Of a stretch of 64,000 bases of DNA, positions 34,901-48,270 are shown one piece after another. Under the pieces are notes generated by a model. The model was not told the origin of the DNA, ran no database searches, and was given only the letters and a program-made list of their open reading frames with translations. Source of the stretch: Sternotherus odoratus (taxonomy: Eukaryota > Chordata > Testudines > Kinosternidae); assembly GCA_032164245.1 (NCBI GenBank), contig JAVMKO010000006.1:40388319-40452318 (forward strand). Direction: 5' to 3'. Every line of letters starts with the position of its first letter. Position 1 is the first letter of the stretch. The position numbers were made by a program, and so were the translations under genes.

Positions 34901-37900
34901 GGGAATTGCTTACCTCAACAATGTAGCTAAAGCTCAGATAGGGTCTTCCTCCTGTGGACCTTCAGAGATGCACAAGAGACATTCTCCTTACTGGGGAGCT
35001 ACTAAGGTTCCTGGAATAAGGCATTTGACTGGTCTTTGGGTCAAAAAGTTAAAGATTATGGAATTTACATATGGTATCACCAGAGTTTTGAAGGCCTGGA
35101 GAATGACGAACCTTCTTATGTCTTTTCTTTTTTCCTTGACAAATAACCTACGTATATAAAATACCTGCTAGGAGAACATGGGCGTTCTGAAGTTAAGCGC
35201 TCAAAAGTCAGAAAAACCATCACAATTATTGTTGCATGTGCCCGTAACTCTGTCCCCCATATGTGTATCCATCATGATATGGTCTTTAGTTACATGATCA
35301 CAGACTGTTAAATAATAAACTATCACACAATGCAGCAAATACAAAGAAGATGCTTTAGTCATGCTGATGGACTGTGAACTATCCTGGTTCTCTACCTCAT
35401 ACATTAACAAAACAAAATAAATTCTTTTGTTATGTACAGTTCCACACAACATTTCTCTAAATGTTAGTTTAGGACTAAGTATCAGGTACATGACTGAAAA
35501 CTACACAGTCATGACCTAAACCAATTTTACTCCATTTTTTGGGAAAGTCATGCAATAAATCCATAAAGCCAGGAAACAGATCACTTTATATACTCAGGCA
35601 AACTATAACTATCCTGTCAAGAAAGCAACGTGGCTATCACAGACTGTTATTTTTAAAGAAAACAGAATAGCGTTAAAAATCCCCAAAACCAAATAGACTA
35701 ACTGTATTTTTTTTCAAACCAGGATATTGTGTAAAGTATCTTGGGGATAGAAAAGTTTCTTGGAGTGTGAAATAATACCCTCAGTTTTCAGCTTTAAGCA
35801 TTATTTCAGAATCTCTGTAACTTTTCTATCCCCTCAAGAAGCATTGCACAATTGTTACTCCTCATTTATTATACAGACACTCACTCACGCACACACATTA
35901 TCATTTATAGCTCTATTTATTTAGACACGGATTTTCAAAGGTGTTTCAAAGAGAGCGAGGTTCCCAAATCCCACTGAAATTCAAGAAGAGTTGGGAACCT
36001 AAGTCCCTTGGTCTCCTTTTAAAATGTTAGACTTAATGATTCAGGAAACAAATATCCAAAGCTAACACTAACGGGCTGCATCCATACATTATTTTTGAAA
36101 AACCACCCACCTAAATTATTTGGTAAAAAAAATGTCAAATGAGCTGGCCTTTTTTTTTCACTGTAAGTTTAAAAGATTTTTGACAGATACAATCAGAATC
36201 TGTCATATTCCACAGGAAACAGAGGCCTTTTAAAAATTAGCCTACAGTGCAGGTATTTTGGCAGATTTTATCACATGGATTGCATGGTAAATACTTTTAC
36301 CGGAGAAAACCTTCTTCCCCTATTTGCTTCTCTCTAACAAGAGGAATTAGTGACCTCTTTTCCCCACAATTCCTCTTCAATTCAAGCTTCAGGAAAATTG
36401 AGCTAACAAAAGATAATACACAAAAGATGATCAATAATAATTGTTTTTCTCACCTTTTTGCTTGCAAAAAGAGTGACTGAGGGAGAAATAATTTGGACAC
36501 AGTCAAAACATAGTAGGTTTTGTGAAACGTTTAATACAATATTTGTGGGTTTTGTCATATTTATAATTTTCCCAACATTGTATTTTTCACCACACAGGAG
36601 CGTGCACTGTTTTTCTCCCCCTCTGAATCTGAAGATCACCCCATGGATTAGCAAATGATTGAGGATTCTCTCTTAAAAGACTCTTTAAAAAACTGTCAGA
36701 ATCAGCCTGAGACAAAGATTTATTATGAACTATTTAAAGGGCTTAATATATGTATCCCCAAAGAGCCCTTGGAGCAAAATAAAAAGGAAGAGTGGAATTC
36801 TTAAAGAATGGGAAAAATTCTCCAATGTCCCACTTTCTTCACACTATGATTACTGTTTACTCAAAGGATAAAATGCCTAACCTGTCACATGAAGTCTTCA
36901 GAAGCCACATTACTGCTGATGTACTGTAAAAAAACACACAAAACAAAACAACCACCACCCAAAACAATGAAGCTCGACAGTAATGTGCCTAAGAAAGGCA
37001 GCTGTAATTTACTTTCTAACCTGTTCACTAACACACTAATGTGGATACATCTTGTAGAAAGAACTGATCTCCTGACCCACAAAGCAATCAAACAACTGCC
37101 AGAGTGTTTTCTGTCATACAAGCTGTGACCATTACCTTAATTATACGTTGCCCTATAACAAACCTTCCCTAATGAGCATCTATTCTCCCTCTGTGTGCCA
37201 GCTCACCTTTCTGTCCTTGAAAAGTACCATTGCAGCTGATTTCAATTTGAATTTTTAAAAGCATATTTGCAAGTATTGCTTCCAACAGGTGATAAATAGA
37301 ACCTTAACTAGGATATTTGCTTTATAAGGATGCCAAGATATAATTAAAATTACAGGCTTGCACTAAAAGGAGGGACTTGGAAAGAATCATACCATATTGA
37401 AGGTAAATTTGCAGTGGGCCTAGACCTTTGGAGATTTTTGTACATAAGTCTCCTAATTGTTCATCTTTTCCATTGACATTTTCTCAACTGAAGCCTAAAA
37501 ATACAAGTAGCAAATGTTTCCATAATTTGCACAATTTCTTTACTAGTCCTCCCTGCTATTCAGAGCAAATGGATTACATTTCTTCTTCCCTCCTGGCTTT
37601 TGTTTCTTTTGCCAGCATTTTTCTGCACAACAATTCAACTGTCAAACTGAAACATTTTGGATAGTTCCATTACTATTATAGGTTACAGAGCACACATGTT
37701 GCTTCACAAGTGGACAATTTCCCTAACGCATAAAATAACAATCTGAACTCAGACACACTATGCCAGAAAAATGTGCTAAAGGTTTATTTTTGTCCCTGTA
37801 TATTTTCTTTTTCTTTCTTTCTTTCTTTTTTTTTTAAAACTCCAGGACTAGATTCACTGGGGGCATTGTTAGTTAAGGGCTTTATGACTCTTAGATTTCA

Positions 37901-38744
37901 TCTGTCCAAGGACATCCTCATAAATTTGGCAATTCAGTGAGTTGCTTTTCCCCTCTGTGTGCAGTTAGATCACATATTCAGTTTTACCAAGTTGGAGTAT
38001 TGTACAACAGAAAGTAAATGATCCCTACCTTAATAGGTGGACATTCATGTTCACGGTTGGAAGTTTAATAGAGAAAATGAAATCACATACTTTATTAGGT
38101 AAAGGGATATTCATATGGAAGATGGACACTAGAAATTATTGATATCCACAATTTTTCTGATAAATACATGTTTTAAATGACACTGGCCCATCTAATTGTG
38201 CACATAGTTAGACTGTGTGTAAACCACGTATTCCTATCATTGTCTTCATCCTCACTCATCTCCAGTGATTTCTTACATCTATTGGTTGCATAGTACCTTA
38301 GTTTGGATTGTAAGCAAAACTGGTTCTTAATGATGCAATTGCACACTGCAGCTCAATCCTGCTTGGAGCCTAGAGGAGCTTCAATACAAATACGAATATA
38401 AACACCTGGAATGTTTTTTTCTCCCTCCCACATTTATGCCACTGTGGTGCTTGTGTTTCCACTGTCAGGAAGCAGACTGAGTTGCAGGGTTGAAAAAAAT
38501 AGGTTGGTGGTAGTGTACCAGTACTTTCCACTGACCATACCCTCAGTCAGTGTTGTAAGTGTACTGCTCAGGCTGATAAAAATACAGTAGATCAAAAATT
38601 GGAATTTCTGTCCCACAGGAAATTCAGATATTTTGGGCTGGTTTTCAGCCCAAATTGTTGTTTAATAAAGTCAAAATCTTGATACTTTTCATGGAATGAA
38701 AAGTTCTGAAAAAACTCGCTTCAGAAATGTGCAAACATTTCATT
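28922..38744 (-). other. Large, mostly repeat-free intronic tract
   Basis: Almost 10 kb of AT-rich sequence with no exon and no complete transposon recognised. An old 'ccactgaaattcaagaag' type repeat is at about 35935-36010. A TCTT/T-rich tract is at 37803-37838. The segment 37000-37260 is candidate conserved non-coding sequence by its low repeat content and TTAATTA-like words. The low transposon density compared with 8-21 kb may reflect constraint. Confidence 0.45.
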
Positions 38745-38880
38745 TTGAAGAGGTAGCTGCGTTATTCTGCATCCACAAAAACAACGGGGAATCCGGTGGC
38801 ACATTAAAGTCTAACAGATTTATTTGGGCATAAGCTTTCGTGGGTAAAAAAAACACTTCTTCAGATGCATGGAGAAGAAA
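38745..38880 (-). repeat. Common amniote interspersed repeat tail ('aagctttcgtgggt')
   Basis: 'aagaggtagctgcgttatt', 'atccggtggcacattaaag', 'tttatttgggcataagcttt' and 'cttcttcagatgcat' together form a boilerplate I recognise as an abundant dispersed repeat in reptile genomes. I do not give the family name with certainty. Confidence 0.6.
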
Positions 38881-39064
38881 GAAGATAGTGAGGAGGGATA
38901 GAGAGAACCAAAGAGATAAGGAGATAGAAAAGGCTATTAAGGCCACTAAGCAGTCTCTGAGTGAGACATGATGTTTTGTCATGAACTAGAAACTGGTTCA
39001 GACACAGAAAACACAGAGTAAGAAAAAATGCTTACTTTCAACATGGAAATAGGATCTTTATTAA

Positions 39065-39262
39065 GACAAATGTGCATAAGAACATAAAAATAGTAGTACG
39101 GGGTCAGACCAAAGGTCCATCAAGCCCAGTGTTCTGTCTTCTGACAGTGGCCAATGCCAGGTGCTTCAAAGGAATAAACAGAACAGGTCATCAAGTGATC
39201 CATCCTTGTCACTCATTCCCAGCTTGTGCAATGTTATACAACATTTTATTAATAAAAAGTGA
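39065..39262 (-). mobile_element. CR1-type LINE 3' end fragment
   Basis: Plus-strand phrases 'aagaacataaaaatag', 'ggggtcagaccaaaggtcca', 'gacagtggccaatgccaggt' and 'gatccatccttgtcactcat' are the standard reverse complement of a reptile CR1-like 3' region. A diverged plus-strand copy of the same region lies at 41590-41770. Confidence 0.65.
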
Positions 39263-39712
39263 GTGGTGAGATACAAAAATTTGCAGCTAACAAGCCTCCA
39301 GGAGCGCTATAACTCCCTAGCCGTCCACACTGGCAAGGCATGTATTGCACTATAAACCCACAGCTATACCGCTCCTGGTAATCCTCCCTTCCTTGAGGAA
39401 TAACAGCTATTGCGTATTCACTGCAGCATATTATTGCAAGTGTAAACAGGCATTACACGATAAGTGATCTCTGGCACACCTCTGAGCTGCTTAAGGCAAC
39501 TGACGTCTCTTCGCTTTGTTTTGAACTCAGCAGGAGGAATGCAGAAGTACCTTTTCAGAGTTTCTCTCTTAACTCGGCAGATAAGCACTGCAAATGTTTA
39601 CAAAGGGAGCTGTGTGACTGAGAAACTATAGCAGGTTCTGAATTTCAAAGGACAACCACTGACAAGACTCTAAGCCCGTAGAAAATCCCCTCGCTCTCTC
39701 CCTCTGCATACA
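39263..39712. other. Intronic sequence, possible old repeat
   Basis: It reads as moderately GC sequence with 'aggagcgctataactcccta' and later, after the hAT, 'ctatagcgctatacc'. The two sides of the hAT (39300-39712 and 40588-40770) may be one older inverted-repeat element into which the hAT inserted. Confidence 0.35.
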
Positions 39713-39720
39713 CACTACAC

Positions 39721-40579
39721 CAGGGGTCTGCAACCCGCGGCTCCGGAGCCGCATGCGGCTCTTTCATTCCTCCGATGCGGCTCCCTGTGTGTTCTAATTT
39801 TAACCGGCCCGCAGACTGTTTTCTATGCGGCCCGCCAGCACTGTCCAACCAGTGCGCGGAGCCGCAGCCGAAAGAGAGGGGCGGGGTCAATAAGAGGCGA
39901 GCGGCGGGGGGGGGGGAGAAGAACGGAGGCGGGGCCGGGGCCGGGGCCGGGGCACGAGGCGAGGCGGAGCCGGCGGATAAGAGCGAGCCGGGGCCGGGGC
40001 ACGAGGCAAGGCAAGGCAAGCTGGGGGAGGGGGGGAGTGAAAGCACGGCCGGGGGGGAGGGGGGAGGAAGAAGAGCGAGAGCACGGCCGGAGGGGAGGGG
40101 GAGGGAAGAAGAGCGAGAGCACGGCCGGAGCGGGTGGGAGCGGGGGGGGGGAGGAAGGGGGGGAGGAAGAAGAGCGAGAGCACGGCCGGAGGGGGGGGAG
40201 GGAGGGAAGAAGAGCGAGAGCACGGCTGGAGGGGAGGGGGAGGGAAGAAGAGTGAGAGCACGGCCGGAGCGGGGGGGGGAGGAAGAAGAGTGAGAGCACG
40301 GCCGGAGGGGGGGAGGGAGGGAAGGAACGTCTTTTTTTCGGAGCTCAAAATGTTTTGTTGCATGCAGAAATGTAATTTTGTTTTCTCTGCAGTCGTTCAT
40401 TGATTTCATAAATGCAACACATTATAGTTTGTTTATACATAGCATAAAGGCAAAAAAAACGTTATATGCAGTGTTATTTCATTTTAAATGTCAAAAGGGT
40501 TTTGTGGCTCCCAGTGTTTTCTTTACTGTGGGAAACGGGTCCAAATGGCTCTTTGAGTGGTAAAGGTTGCAGACCCCTG
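39721..40579. mobile_element. Non-autonomous hAT element, family D, with GGGGCC and G-rich arrays
   Basis: The left end starts CAGGGGTCTGCAACCCGCGG and the right end finishes AAAGGTTGCAGACCCCTG. An exact 8-bp duplication, CACTACAC, lies at 39713-39720 and 40580-40587. The interior contains a (GGGGCC)n run at 39931-39953 and about six units of a ~40-bp repeat carrying AAGAGCGAGAGCACGGCCGG at 40060-40310. The 254-codon minus-strand frame and its partners on the plus strand (172 codons) come from this repetitive interior. Confidence 0.94.
40060..40310. repeat. G/A-rich minisatellite within the hAT element
   Basis: About six imperfect units of 35-60 bp each carry AGAGCGAGAGCACGGCCGGAG, separated by variable G runs. 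Strand asymmetry is extreme: purines on plus, pyrimidines on minus. Confidence 0.85.
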
Positions 40580-40899
40580 CACTACACGTTCCCCCTCATC
40601 CCTCTCGTTTGAAAAGCACGTTAGCTTCCCATAATGCACCAGTCCCTGTGCCGCTGCAAGTGCCACAAATGTGGCCACGCCAGGACATGCTATAGCGCTA
40701 TACCTATTGCTGTATATGGGGACAGCTATAACCAAGAGTGCTATAATCCTATAAGTGTAACCATGGCCTTAGGTTAGTTAAAGAAAGAGAATTATGAGGA
40801 ACTTGAAAGAGATCTGTAAAAGCAAGACAATTGAACAATACAATAGCAAATGAAACTGCGTGTAGACAATTGTAAGATAATGCAGTTTGAAAGGAACTA

Positions 40900-41770
40900 T
40901 TTGAACTGCTCACTCATAGTGATGGGTTTTATAACTGTAGGCAGACAGTAGAAAGACTTGTGGACTACTCAATGAAAACATCTGCTTGATGTGTAATGCT
41001 GGCCAAAAGAGCTAACTAGATGTTATGATGTGTTAAGAACAGGATAAAGAGTAATAATTAATATATTATAAAGCCATTATTAAAATTAATTGTACATGCT
41101 TCCCTTTGAATATTGTGTTCATTTCTAGTATTCCTTTATTAAAAAAGGAAATCTCAGAAGTAGTAAAGGTCCAGAGAAGGACAATGAAAATGATTAGAGA
41201 CCTGGAAAGTCTTCTGTAGGAGCGAGATTTATAAGATTAGGAATGTTTAGTTTAGAAAGAAGATGAATTAGAGGTGACATGATAGAGGTATATAAAATAA
41301 TGAATGGTATACCAAAGGAAAGTCTCATAATATAAGAAAAAGGGGGCATCCAAAGAAATTGAAAGAAATCACACTTACAGCTGAACAAAGGAAAATGAAA
41401 AAGGAATTTTTTTACACAACATGTAATTAACCTGTGCAGCTCAGTACCGTAAAATATTACTGAGAAAAAAAACTCAGTAGGATTTAAGGGGTGGCACAGA
41501 TTAGGAATGCCGGAGGACTATAAGAATATCAACAGTTCACTATCTAGGATAAAAATGGACATGGGATATCAACTCTCACATTTTAAGACATGAGCTAGGA
41601 AATGACTGCCAGAGGTAAGGAATGTTATTGTACAATTATCCATTATGGGGATTTTACTTCCTCCTTTGAAGCATCTGATACAAGTCACTCTTGGAGACAG
41701 GACACTGTATTGGATGGGCCACTGTCTGCTCTGATACATGAATTTTTATGTATCCCTTCCACCCAACACA
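40900..41770 (+). pseudogene. Old CR1/L3-type LINE 3' half
   Basis: Decayed but readable: 'ggtccagagaaggacaatga' corresponds to the VQRRxxxM segment, 'ggaatgtttagtttagaaag' to LGLFSLEK, and 'gaggtgacatgatagaggta' to RGDxIEVYK. The 3' non-coding part (41590-41770) contains 'cctttgaagcatctg', 'ggacactgtattggatgggc' and 'tctgctctgatacatg', which match 39065-39262 in reverse. Many stops; no functional frame. Confidence 0.65.
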
Positions 41771-41929
41771 CATCTATGGGGAGTACTGGGGGAGAACTTT
41801 GCCACAAGGTTACAGAAAACAGTGGAGTCTGTCCAGAATGAGCACGTGACTTACAAACCTCCTCTTTCGTTTAATTGTTGGTTTTCAATTTAGAGTACTC
41901 TACTGTATTTTCTTCAGAAGAGAAAAGCT

Positions 41930-43000
41930 GCAACAGCCTCCATCATATACTGCAATGATCACCTCGTCCTTAGGAGCAAAGGAAATATCTCAACTACCCT
42001 CAAAAAGACCCCATGAAAAGAGGAGCCTCGTGATGTGCCCTAAAGTTGAAGAAATTCAAGCTGTTTTGGACTAAGGATGGAGAGTAAATTCCAAAGCCAT
42101 GGGGATTTGTGGCCAACACTGTGCCAGCAGCTCCACGGCTGATATATGAAGACAGCTTCAAGCACCTTCAGCTCAAGGCTTTATAGATCAAGACCAACAC
42201 TTAAACACCACCTGGAAACCTGTAGGCAGACAATGTAGGTATAGACTCATAGTAAGATACACTGGATAAGAAGTGGGGCAGCGCATTCTGCACCAACTTC
42301 AGTTCTAGAATGGATTTCAGATGTAGCTGTTCGTAGAGTGCATTGCAACCATCTGGTCTTGAGGCGAATAAAGACACAAATCACAATGTCAACACTGAAA
42401 GAGGAGGTCACAACCTCCCAGGCAAAAGGAAATTAAAAACTCTGTTTGAAGTTTAACCAGTTTCTCAATTTACGAACACCAGTTATGAAATGTGGATAAA
42501 AACCTTCAAAGATACAGCTATAATCTGCCTATATTTTACCACTTCTCCCTCCAACCCCTGAACTTCATCTTTGTTTTATCTGGGTTGAGTGCTCTCATCC
42601 ATTCTCATGTCTTAACCAGACACCACTGGAGCTGGAAGAGATAGAAACATAAAACTGGGTGTCATCTGGAAACTGAAGATGCTTCTAAAAGCCTCAGAAA
42701 CGTATTACAAATGTTAATATATTACATATTCCACTCTATGGAAGAAAAGCAATTGCTCATCTACCATCTGGAATCTCCTCAAGAGATAAGAATAAAGCTA
42801 CTTGAAAGCAGACTTGTCCACTCCCTTCAAGAAGTGTAGGCACATCAACTTCTCCTAATCATTGGTATAAAAGTCAGCCGATAGATCAAGTATCATCAGC
42901 ATGGATCTCTCGGGTGAAGTCCTGGCCTTATTTAAATCAGTAGCAAAACTCCCAGTGCTTTCAATGGAGCCAAGATGACACCCTTGGTCCCCAATCAATC
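41930..43000. repeat. Old interspersed repeat, family unassigned
   Basis: Phrases such as 'gctttatagatcaagaccaa', 'ttctgcaccaacttcagttc' and 'gtagagtgcattgcaaccat' belong to a boilerplate found in many reptile genomes and probably derive from an old LINE. The copy is long and diverged, and I cannot name the family. Confidence 0.45.
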
Positions 43001-44770
43001 ACTAGACGGAGATTAGCAGACAACATCTGGATCCCAGGACAGTTCTGGGTTGCTGTGAGGTACACCAGAAAGATCACCAACAACAAGATTTCAATCCTAG
43101 CAACTGGCTGACCTCAATTAACATTCGGAAGGCTATGTTTTCAAATAAAAGGGCTAGATTTTGACATTTAAAAAAATCAAACAACAAAAAAGCTGTGATT
43201 AGTCTGACGTTTCTAGGTACTTATGACTGGAGGAGGAAGGCCGTGGCTGCATATTTTATGGAACCTTGTGGCCAGTTCTACCTTCCACCACTTTTTAATC
43301 CTCATTAAAAGCTTTAGGAATACTTGTGTATCACATGAGTTTTCTACAGCAGGGCATGTAACATGACATGGTCTTTTGGGGGCTCAGAAAAATTAGAAAC
43401 AACAAGATTTATGATGTCATCTTGTCCACCACTAATCAATGCAGAATTGTTCACTTATATAGTATCCTATAGCACTTTCCCATCTTGTTTCAAATTATTC
43501 AAGCAATGGGACAGCATCTTCTAAGAGTTAAAGGCTTTATGTGGGAGAAGATCACTCAAGCTATGATTAACAAATTAAATTATTGTTTTCAAGGAAGGTA
43601 TAAGTACAGTCCTAGCATATATTACACATTGCTTTCAAAATAGTTTCACTGTCAGATGACATTCTGTACATTAATATAATGTTAATTAAAAATATAATTT
43701 TATCCTGATACATTTTATTGTGCAGTTACAAGATAACAAGGGAAGAGTTATATAGTATGCAAGTATTCTCTACAATAATAATGTGTGCCTTGTTAAAAAT
43801 AAAATGAGTGACTAATCGTGAAGTGATTGTTTTTTGGTGAAATATTCTCAGTGCATACTTATGTACAGAGGTATCTGAATATGATCTGTAATTTCCTTTT
43901 TTAAAGTGAAAAGATGGTTTTTTTCTGTTTTGTTTTCAACAGAAGTCCAGCTCAACAGAAATTTCCCTTGTATTCTCTTACTGGCTTAGACACAACACAG
44001 CTCATTATGTGGTTCAGGCTTCTATTGAACAATTTGTTCCCACTTCAACTGGCTTCATTTCAGAATGACATAGAATAAGTGGTATATATCTTTCACAATA
44101 CAATGAAAATGCATGGCTCTAATATAGTAACTATATATATTTTTAAAATCTACTTGAATGTGACTGTTCCATACACCAGAAATTTACCACCTGGATTAGA
44201 TCAGTGCACTATTAGTAGTGATGAGTAGAAAAAGAATATGATAGGGAGTCCTTAATAGAATCAGACTTTAGCATGATGATAATGACTTCCTTATCATATT
44301 AATAATTTTTGCATTCTGTTAGCAAATTTTGCTTTTGCTAACATGATGCAAAAGTTGTTAATATAATATGAATCTCATTGTATTAGCAACTTTCTATCAC
44401 ATTAACAAAGATTAAATTTGCTAATGTAATATGACAGTCCCTAACATAAGATTAGTACAAGTAGAGACCAAAATCTCAGCAGACCTTCTAAAACTAATGC
44501 TGAGCATGTAAGTAATACGTTATTTATTTTTCTTTGTTAACTATATAGTGAATGTGTGAAATGCCACATCCATCCTTCTCACTAAATGTCCTTTAGGAAA
44601 GTCTATTTTATAGGAAACAATCTCAGCCACAAGACAGTGATTAACTTTTGATGTAAAATCTTGAACTATCAACTTTCATCATTAGAAGACAAGTGATTCA
44701 TGCAAATGGATCAGCTGATATTTATACATGTAGATACGTGTTCATAAAAACTGACATTATCATCTTTGCT
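43001..44770. other. AT-rich intronic sequence, nothing recognised
   Basis: No exon or transposon ends seen. Confidence 0.4.
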
Positions 44771-44772
44771 AA

Positions 44773-45641
44773 TCTATATATATAAAAGTCAAATGGTGTA
44801 TGCGTGTATGTGTGCTTACTCCTTCCACACCGTTTGAGCTAGAGACTTGACATTTGGTACAGTTATAGGTCTTAGGGTCCTAATCAGGGTAAGAGTAAGA
44901 AAATTTTTCAAATCTCACCTCTGACGCCCCCCAGGGGTGAAATTATTTAAAGGCCAATCACATCAGCTGGGCAGCTGCTGTTCTCTGTGACATAGTTATG
45001 ATGTCATAATACCCCCTCCAACGGACCCTGCATTCGCTCAGCTCTCTGCCCCCTCCCCCCTCCAACAGACCCCACACTCGCTCAGCTCTCTGCCCCCTCC
45101 CCACCTCCGACGGACCTGAGTTGGGTTTGGTCGGAGAGTAAGTGAGGTAGGGGTGTCGGGTTTGGTCGGGGGGTGGGGGGGGGTGTCAGGTTTGGTCGGG
45201 GGGTAAGTGAGCCAGGGGTGTTGGGTTTGGTCTGGGGGGGTGGGAAGGTGTCTGGGTGGGTGAGGGGTGAGGTGTGGGTGTTGGGGTTGGTCAGGGGGTG
45301 TTGGGTTTGGTGGGGGGGTAAGGAGGGGGGTCGGGGTTGGTCGAGGGGTAAGTGAGGTGTGGGTGTCGGGTTTGTTTGTGGTGGTAGGTAGGGGTGTCAG
45401 GTTTGGTTGGGGGGGAAAGTGAGGTGGGTGTGTCAGGTTTGGTCTATGGGGGGTGAGGTGTGGGTCAAGGGGTGTTGGTAGGGGGGTGACGTGGGGGTGT
45501 TGGGTTTGGGTGGGGGGGTGAGGTGGGGGTGTCAGGTTTGCTCTCTGCCCCCTCCCCCCTCCAACAGACCCCGCACTCGCTCAGCTCTCTGCCCCCTCCC
45601 CACCTCCGACGGACCCGAGCAACGCCGGGTATTTTTGCGTT
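44773..45641 (+). mobile_element. Non-autonomous Helitron, family H1, plus orientation
   Basis: The 5' end is TCTATATATATAAAAGTC after an A. The 3' side has the hairpin-forming CCCGAGCAACGCCGGGT followed by ATTTTTGC; the terminal CTAG is degenerate here (GCGTTA). The first ~200 bp are shared, in reverse orientation, with the copy at 51616-52358: 'aaatggtgtatg', 'ccgtttgagctagagacttg' and 'cttagggtcctaatcaggg'. The middle holds C-rich blocks with CGCTCAGCTCTCTGCCCCC and a G-rich array (45120-45540). No Rep/helicase gene. Confidence 0.85.
45120..45540 (+). repeat. G/T-rich minisatellite inside the Helitron
   Basis: Imperfect units of roughly 35-50 bp carry GGTGTCGGGTTTGGTCGGG and GGGGTAAGTGAGG. 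The array is bracketed by two copies of a C-rich block (about 45010-45110 and 45540-45620) that are almost identical. This suggests the array expanded within a duplicated block. Confidence 0.85.
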
Positions 45642-48265
45642 AATTTATATAGAACCTTTTGTGATGAGTATAATGGTGCTTAAAAAGAATCTTACAAATA
45701 GACACAAAATACAGTCATGCAACTCACATTCTACATTGCTTGGGGGATTCCCCAAAAGACACTTCGCAAGCCAAGGATAGTTACTGGAGAACAATGCCAC
45801 AACTAAACAAAACCAGTAATTTAAAAAATGGTAAAGGAGAATGAACATTTACTTCAGCAAAGTCGGCTAGAACTGCTCACCCAACCCTGAAGCTACCCTT
45901 TATCCTGATTTGCAAACCTCAAGGTCAAAATGGCTGCTCAGATCTAGACAAGTCACTTGGAAAATAAGCCCTGTTCCACCCCAGTAGAGAAGGTTAGAGA
46001 CAGGGCTGATACAGATTCCTCAGAAAGCCGCCGCTGTGAAGCTTCTCAGTACCAGCTACACAGTGAGTCTCTCAATTCTGGGAGATATATACCTTCATTT
46101 ATATACAGCCCATGTACAAACAGACAAATAAATTTACCGCCTGGCAAAGTCTACATGCATTCCAAAGCTGCAACATAACATGCTGAAGCGTGTGGAAACC
46201 CTAGTGCTATTCTGGCTTCACTCAGACAGAAGTGAAAATAGAATAGTTAGTCAACATAAAAACAGTTTACATTCCATAACCAAACATCAATCTAACACCC
46301 CAATATTAAGAACCAGCCATTGTTCCTAAGCCTTGCCCCGCCATATGGGTGGATGGCAGGGGAAACCATGCTACAGGAGGAGGAGGATGTGAGTGGCCTT
46401 TTGTTCCTCCCCTAAATTCAGCCCATACCCATATTTCACCAAATCCAGTCCAATTTGAATCTGTGTGGAGGACATCTGTGAAGGGAGTCAAAGGAGTATT
46501 GCTGAGATGAATAAACCAGACATACAGCAAATGAACTAGAGAACTAGCAAAAGAAGATATGCTTTACGTTTTGATTTGCATGAAAGCAAGAGACTCGGCA
46601 ATGTGGACATTAGAGATGAAGAAGGTCTAGGAAACAGGAATCTTGTGAGTCACAAAGCTGCATAATAAATGGCAAAGTGGACATACTGTGATCAGGTCTG
46701 AAAATAAAAGAAAGGGATGAAGACATCAAACAAGTCTGGATTCATAGTTTTATGCTAATATATAATTCAGTTTTATATAAAAGAGTGCACTGAACTGAAG
46801 AATAACCAAACTTTGTGCTAATGTGTTTTTCAGTTCATGCTGCTAAAATATCAAAAGCAACAATCATTAATTTTCTATTTCTTTTTCTTCAGTTCTAAGG
46901 ATCTGATTTCTGTGAAGAATTAACGATTGTTTAAGTAGAAGAAAATTTCTCACCACCTTTAAGAGAAGACATATAAATGAGGCCTTGACCACTTACATCA
47001 TAAAAGGTATATGGCACATTTTGCCAGAGTAGTTCCAGATTTCTGGAGCAAGTTCCAGACTTCAGGAACCCGTACTCCCACCCACCCACTGGACTTTCCT
47101 CATTCGTATGTTGTCCAGTTAAAGTTCTTCCCCCATTAAAGGTGGTAAGAAGGTATTTTTTGAAAATCTTTGCCAGTACAGTCCCTTACTTGGTAATAAT
47201 TAGTCTTAAAAAGCTCCTTTTAAGAACATTTCATTACACTATTTTGTATGTTTGTAATCCACTGCACACCTGAGTGCCAGCATTTTTGCATTTGTGCCCG
47301 AGGGCTGTGAGTTGGGCAGAAGAGAATTTAAGCCATGCAGGCAACATCAGCATGAAATAGCAAAAGCCAAAGAGGAGGAGACAGAACCATTAATAATTAA
47401 AGCAGCACTGTGGTTGTAAGAGTAATATATTGAATTGTTGGACTTTAAGGGCATGTGGGGCATATGGGAAAGGAAAGAAGCTCAATTTAGTATTTTCTAC
47501 ATACTTTATATTAAGAAACGAGTAAACCAATTTTATTTTAAGCATATAGTTCCATTTTGTCCTTCGGATCCAGAGCCTATGTTGTGATGGGTTCAGAGTT
47601 GCTCTGCCCTAACAGCAGGCAAAGAAAGAATTCTGGAAACCAACCACAAGAATCCTACACCCACACAAACATCAGAATTAGTAAGGGTAGAGCACAAGTC
47701 TTTCTGATCCAAAAGCACTTGCACCAAAAGAGAATCTCTGCCAGGTGTGATAGCATCACAGGTTGTTTCAGCTGTAGGCCAGCAGGCACATACAGTGAGC
47801 AGAACTCGTTAACAACTGATGTAAAGGGCTGCATAGAGGAAGCCATTTGCACTGTCTAACAAGTTTATTGGTCGTCCAAAACTATGCTTCACATTTGCAC
47901 GCATCATCTACTGGGAACCTTAACTACCTAAATAGATGAAGACAGAGCTCTCTGAGAACAGTCCTAACATTCCATCAGGGAAAGGCTAGTCACATACATG
48001 CACATACGCTAGTCAGTACATTACACATTTCCCTCAATTAGGCAACTCTTGTCCTATAGCGTATGAGGTTTCCAGGAGGTCCTCAAAAGCTGTGTGCCAA
48101 TTTAGAGAAAATCCAAGGATGCATGCATACAGACATCACAGTTGTCATTTAAGCCTCAAACATACAGCAAAATAGAAGAGACCCCAGGATCTTCAGCTCC
48201 AAAAATGCAGAGCTCTACTACAGAGGCAGAAAAAAAATCTCCAGTAGCAGATTTTTTTAAAATTA
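45642..48265. other. Intronic sequence, nothing recognised
   Basis: No exon or transposon termini were recognised. Several open frames of 60-100 codons have no motif and no splice context. Confidence 0.4.
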
Positions 48266-48270
48266 AAATC

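Noticed and set aside
39645..40409. 254-codon minus-strand proline/serine-rich frame and partners on plus
   Set aside because: It lies in the G/A-rich minisatellite of a hAT element. Openness in several frames on both strands is due to base composition.
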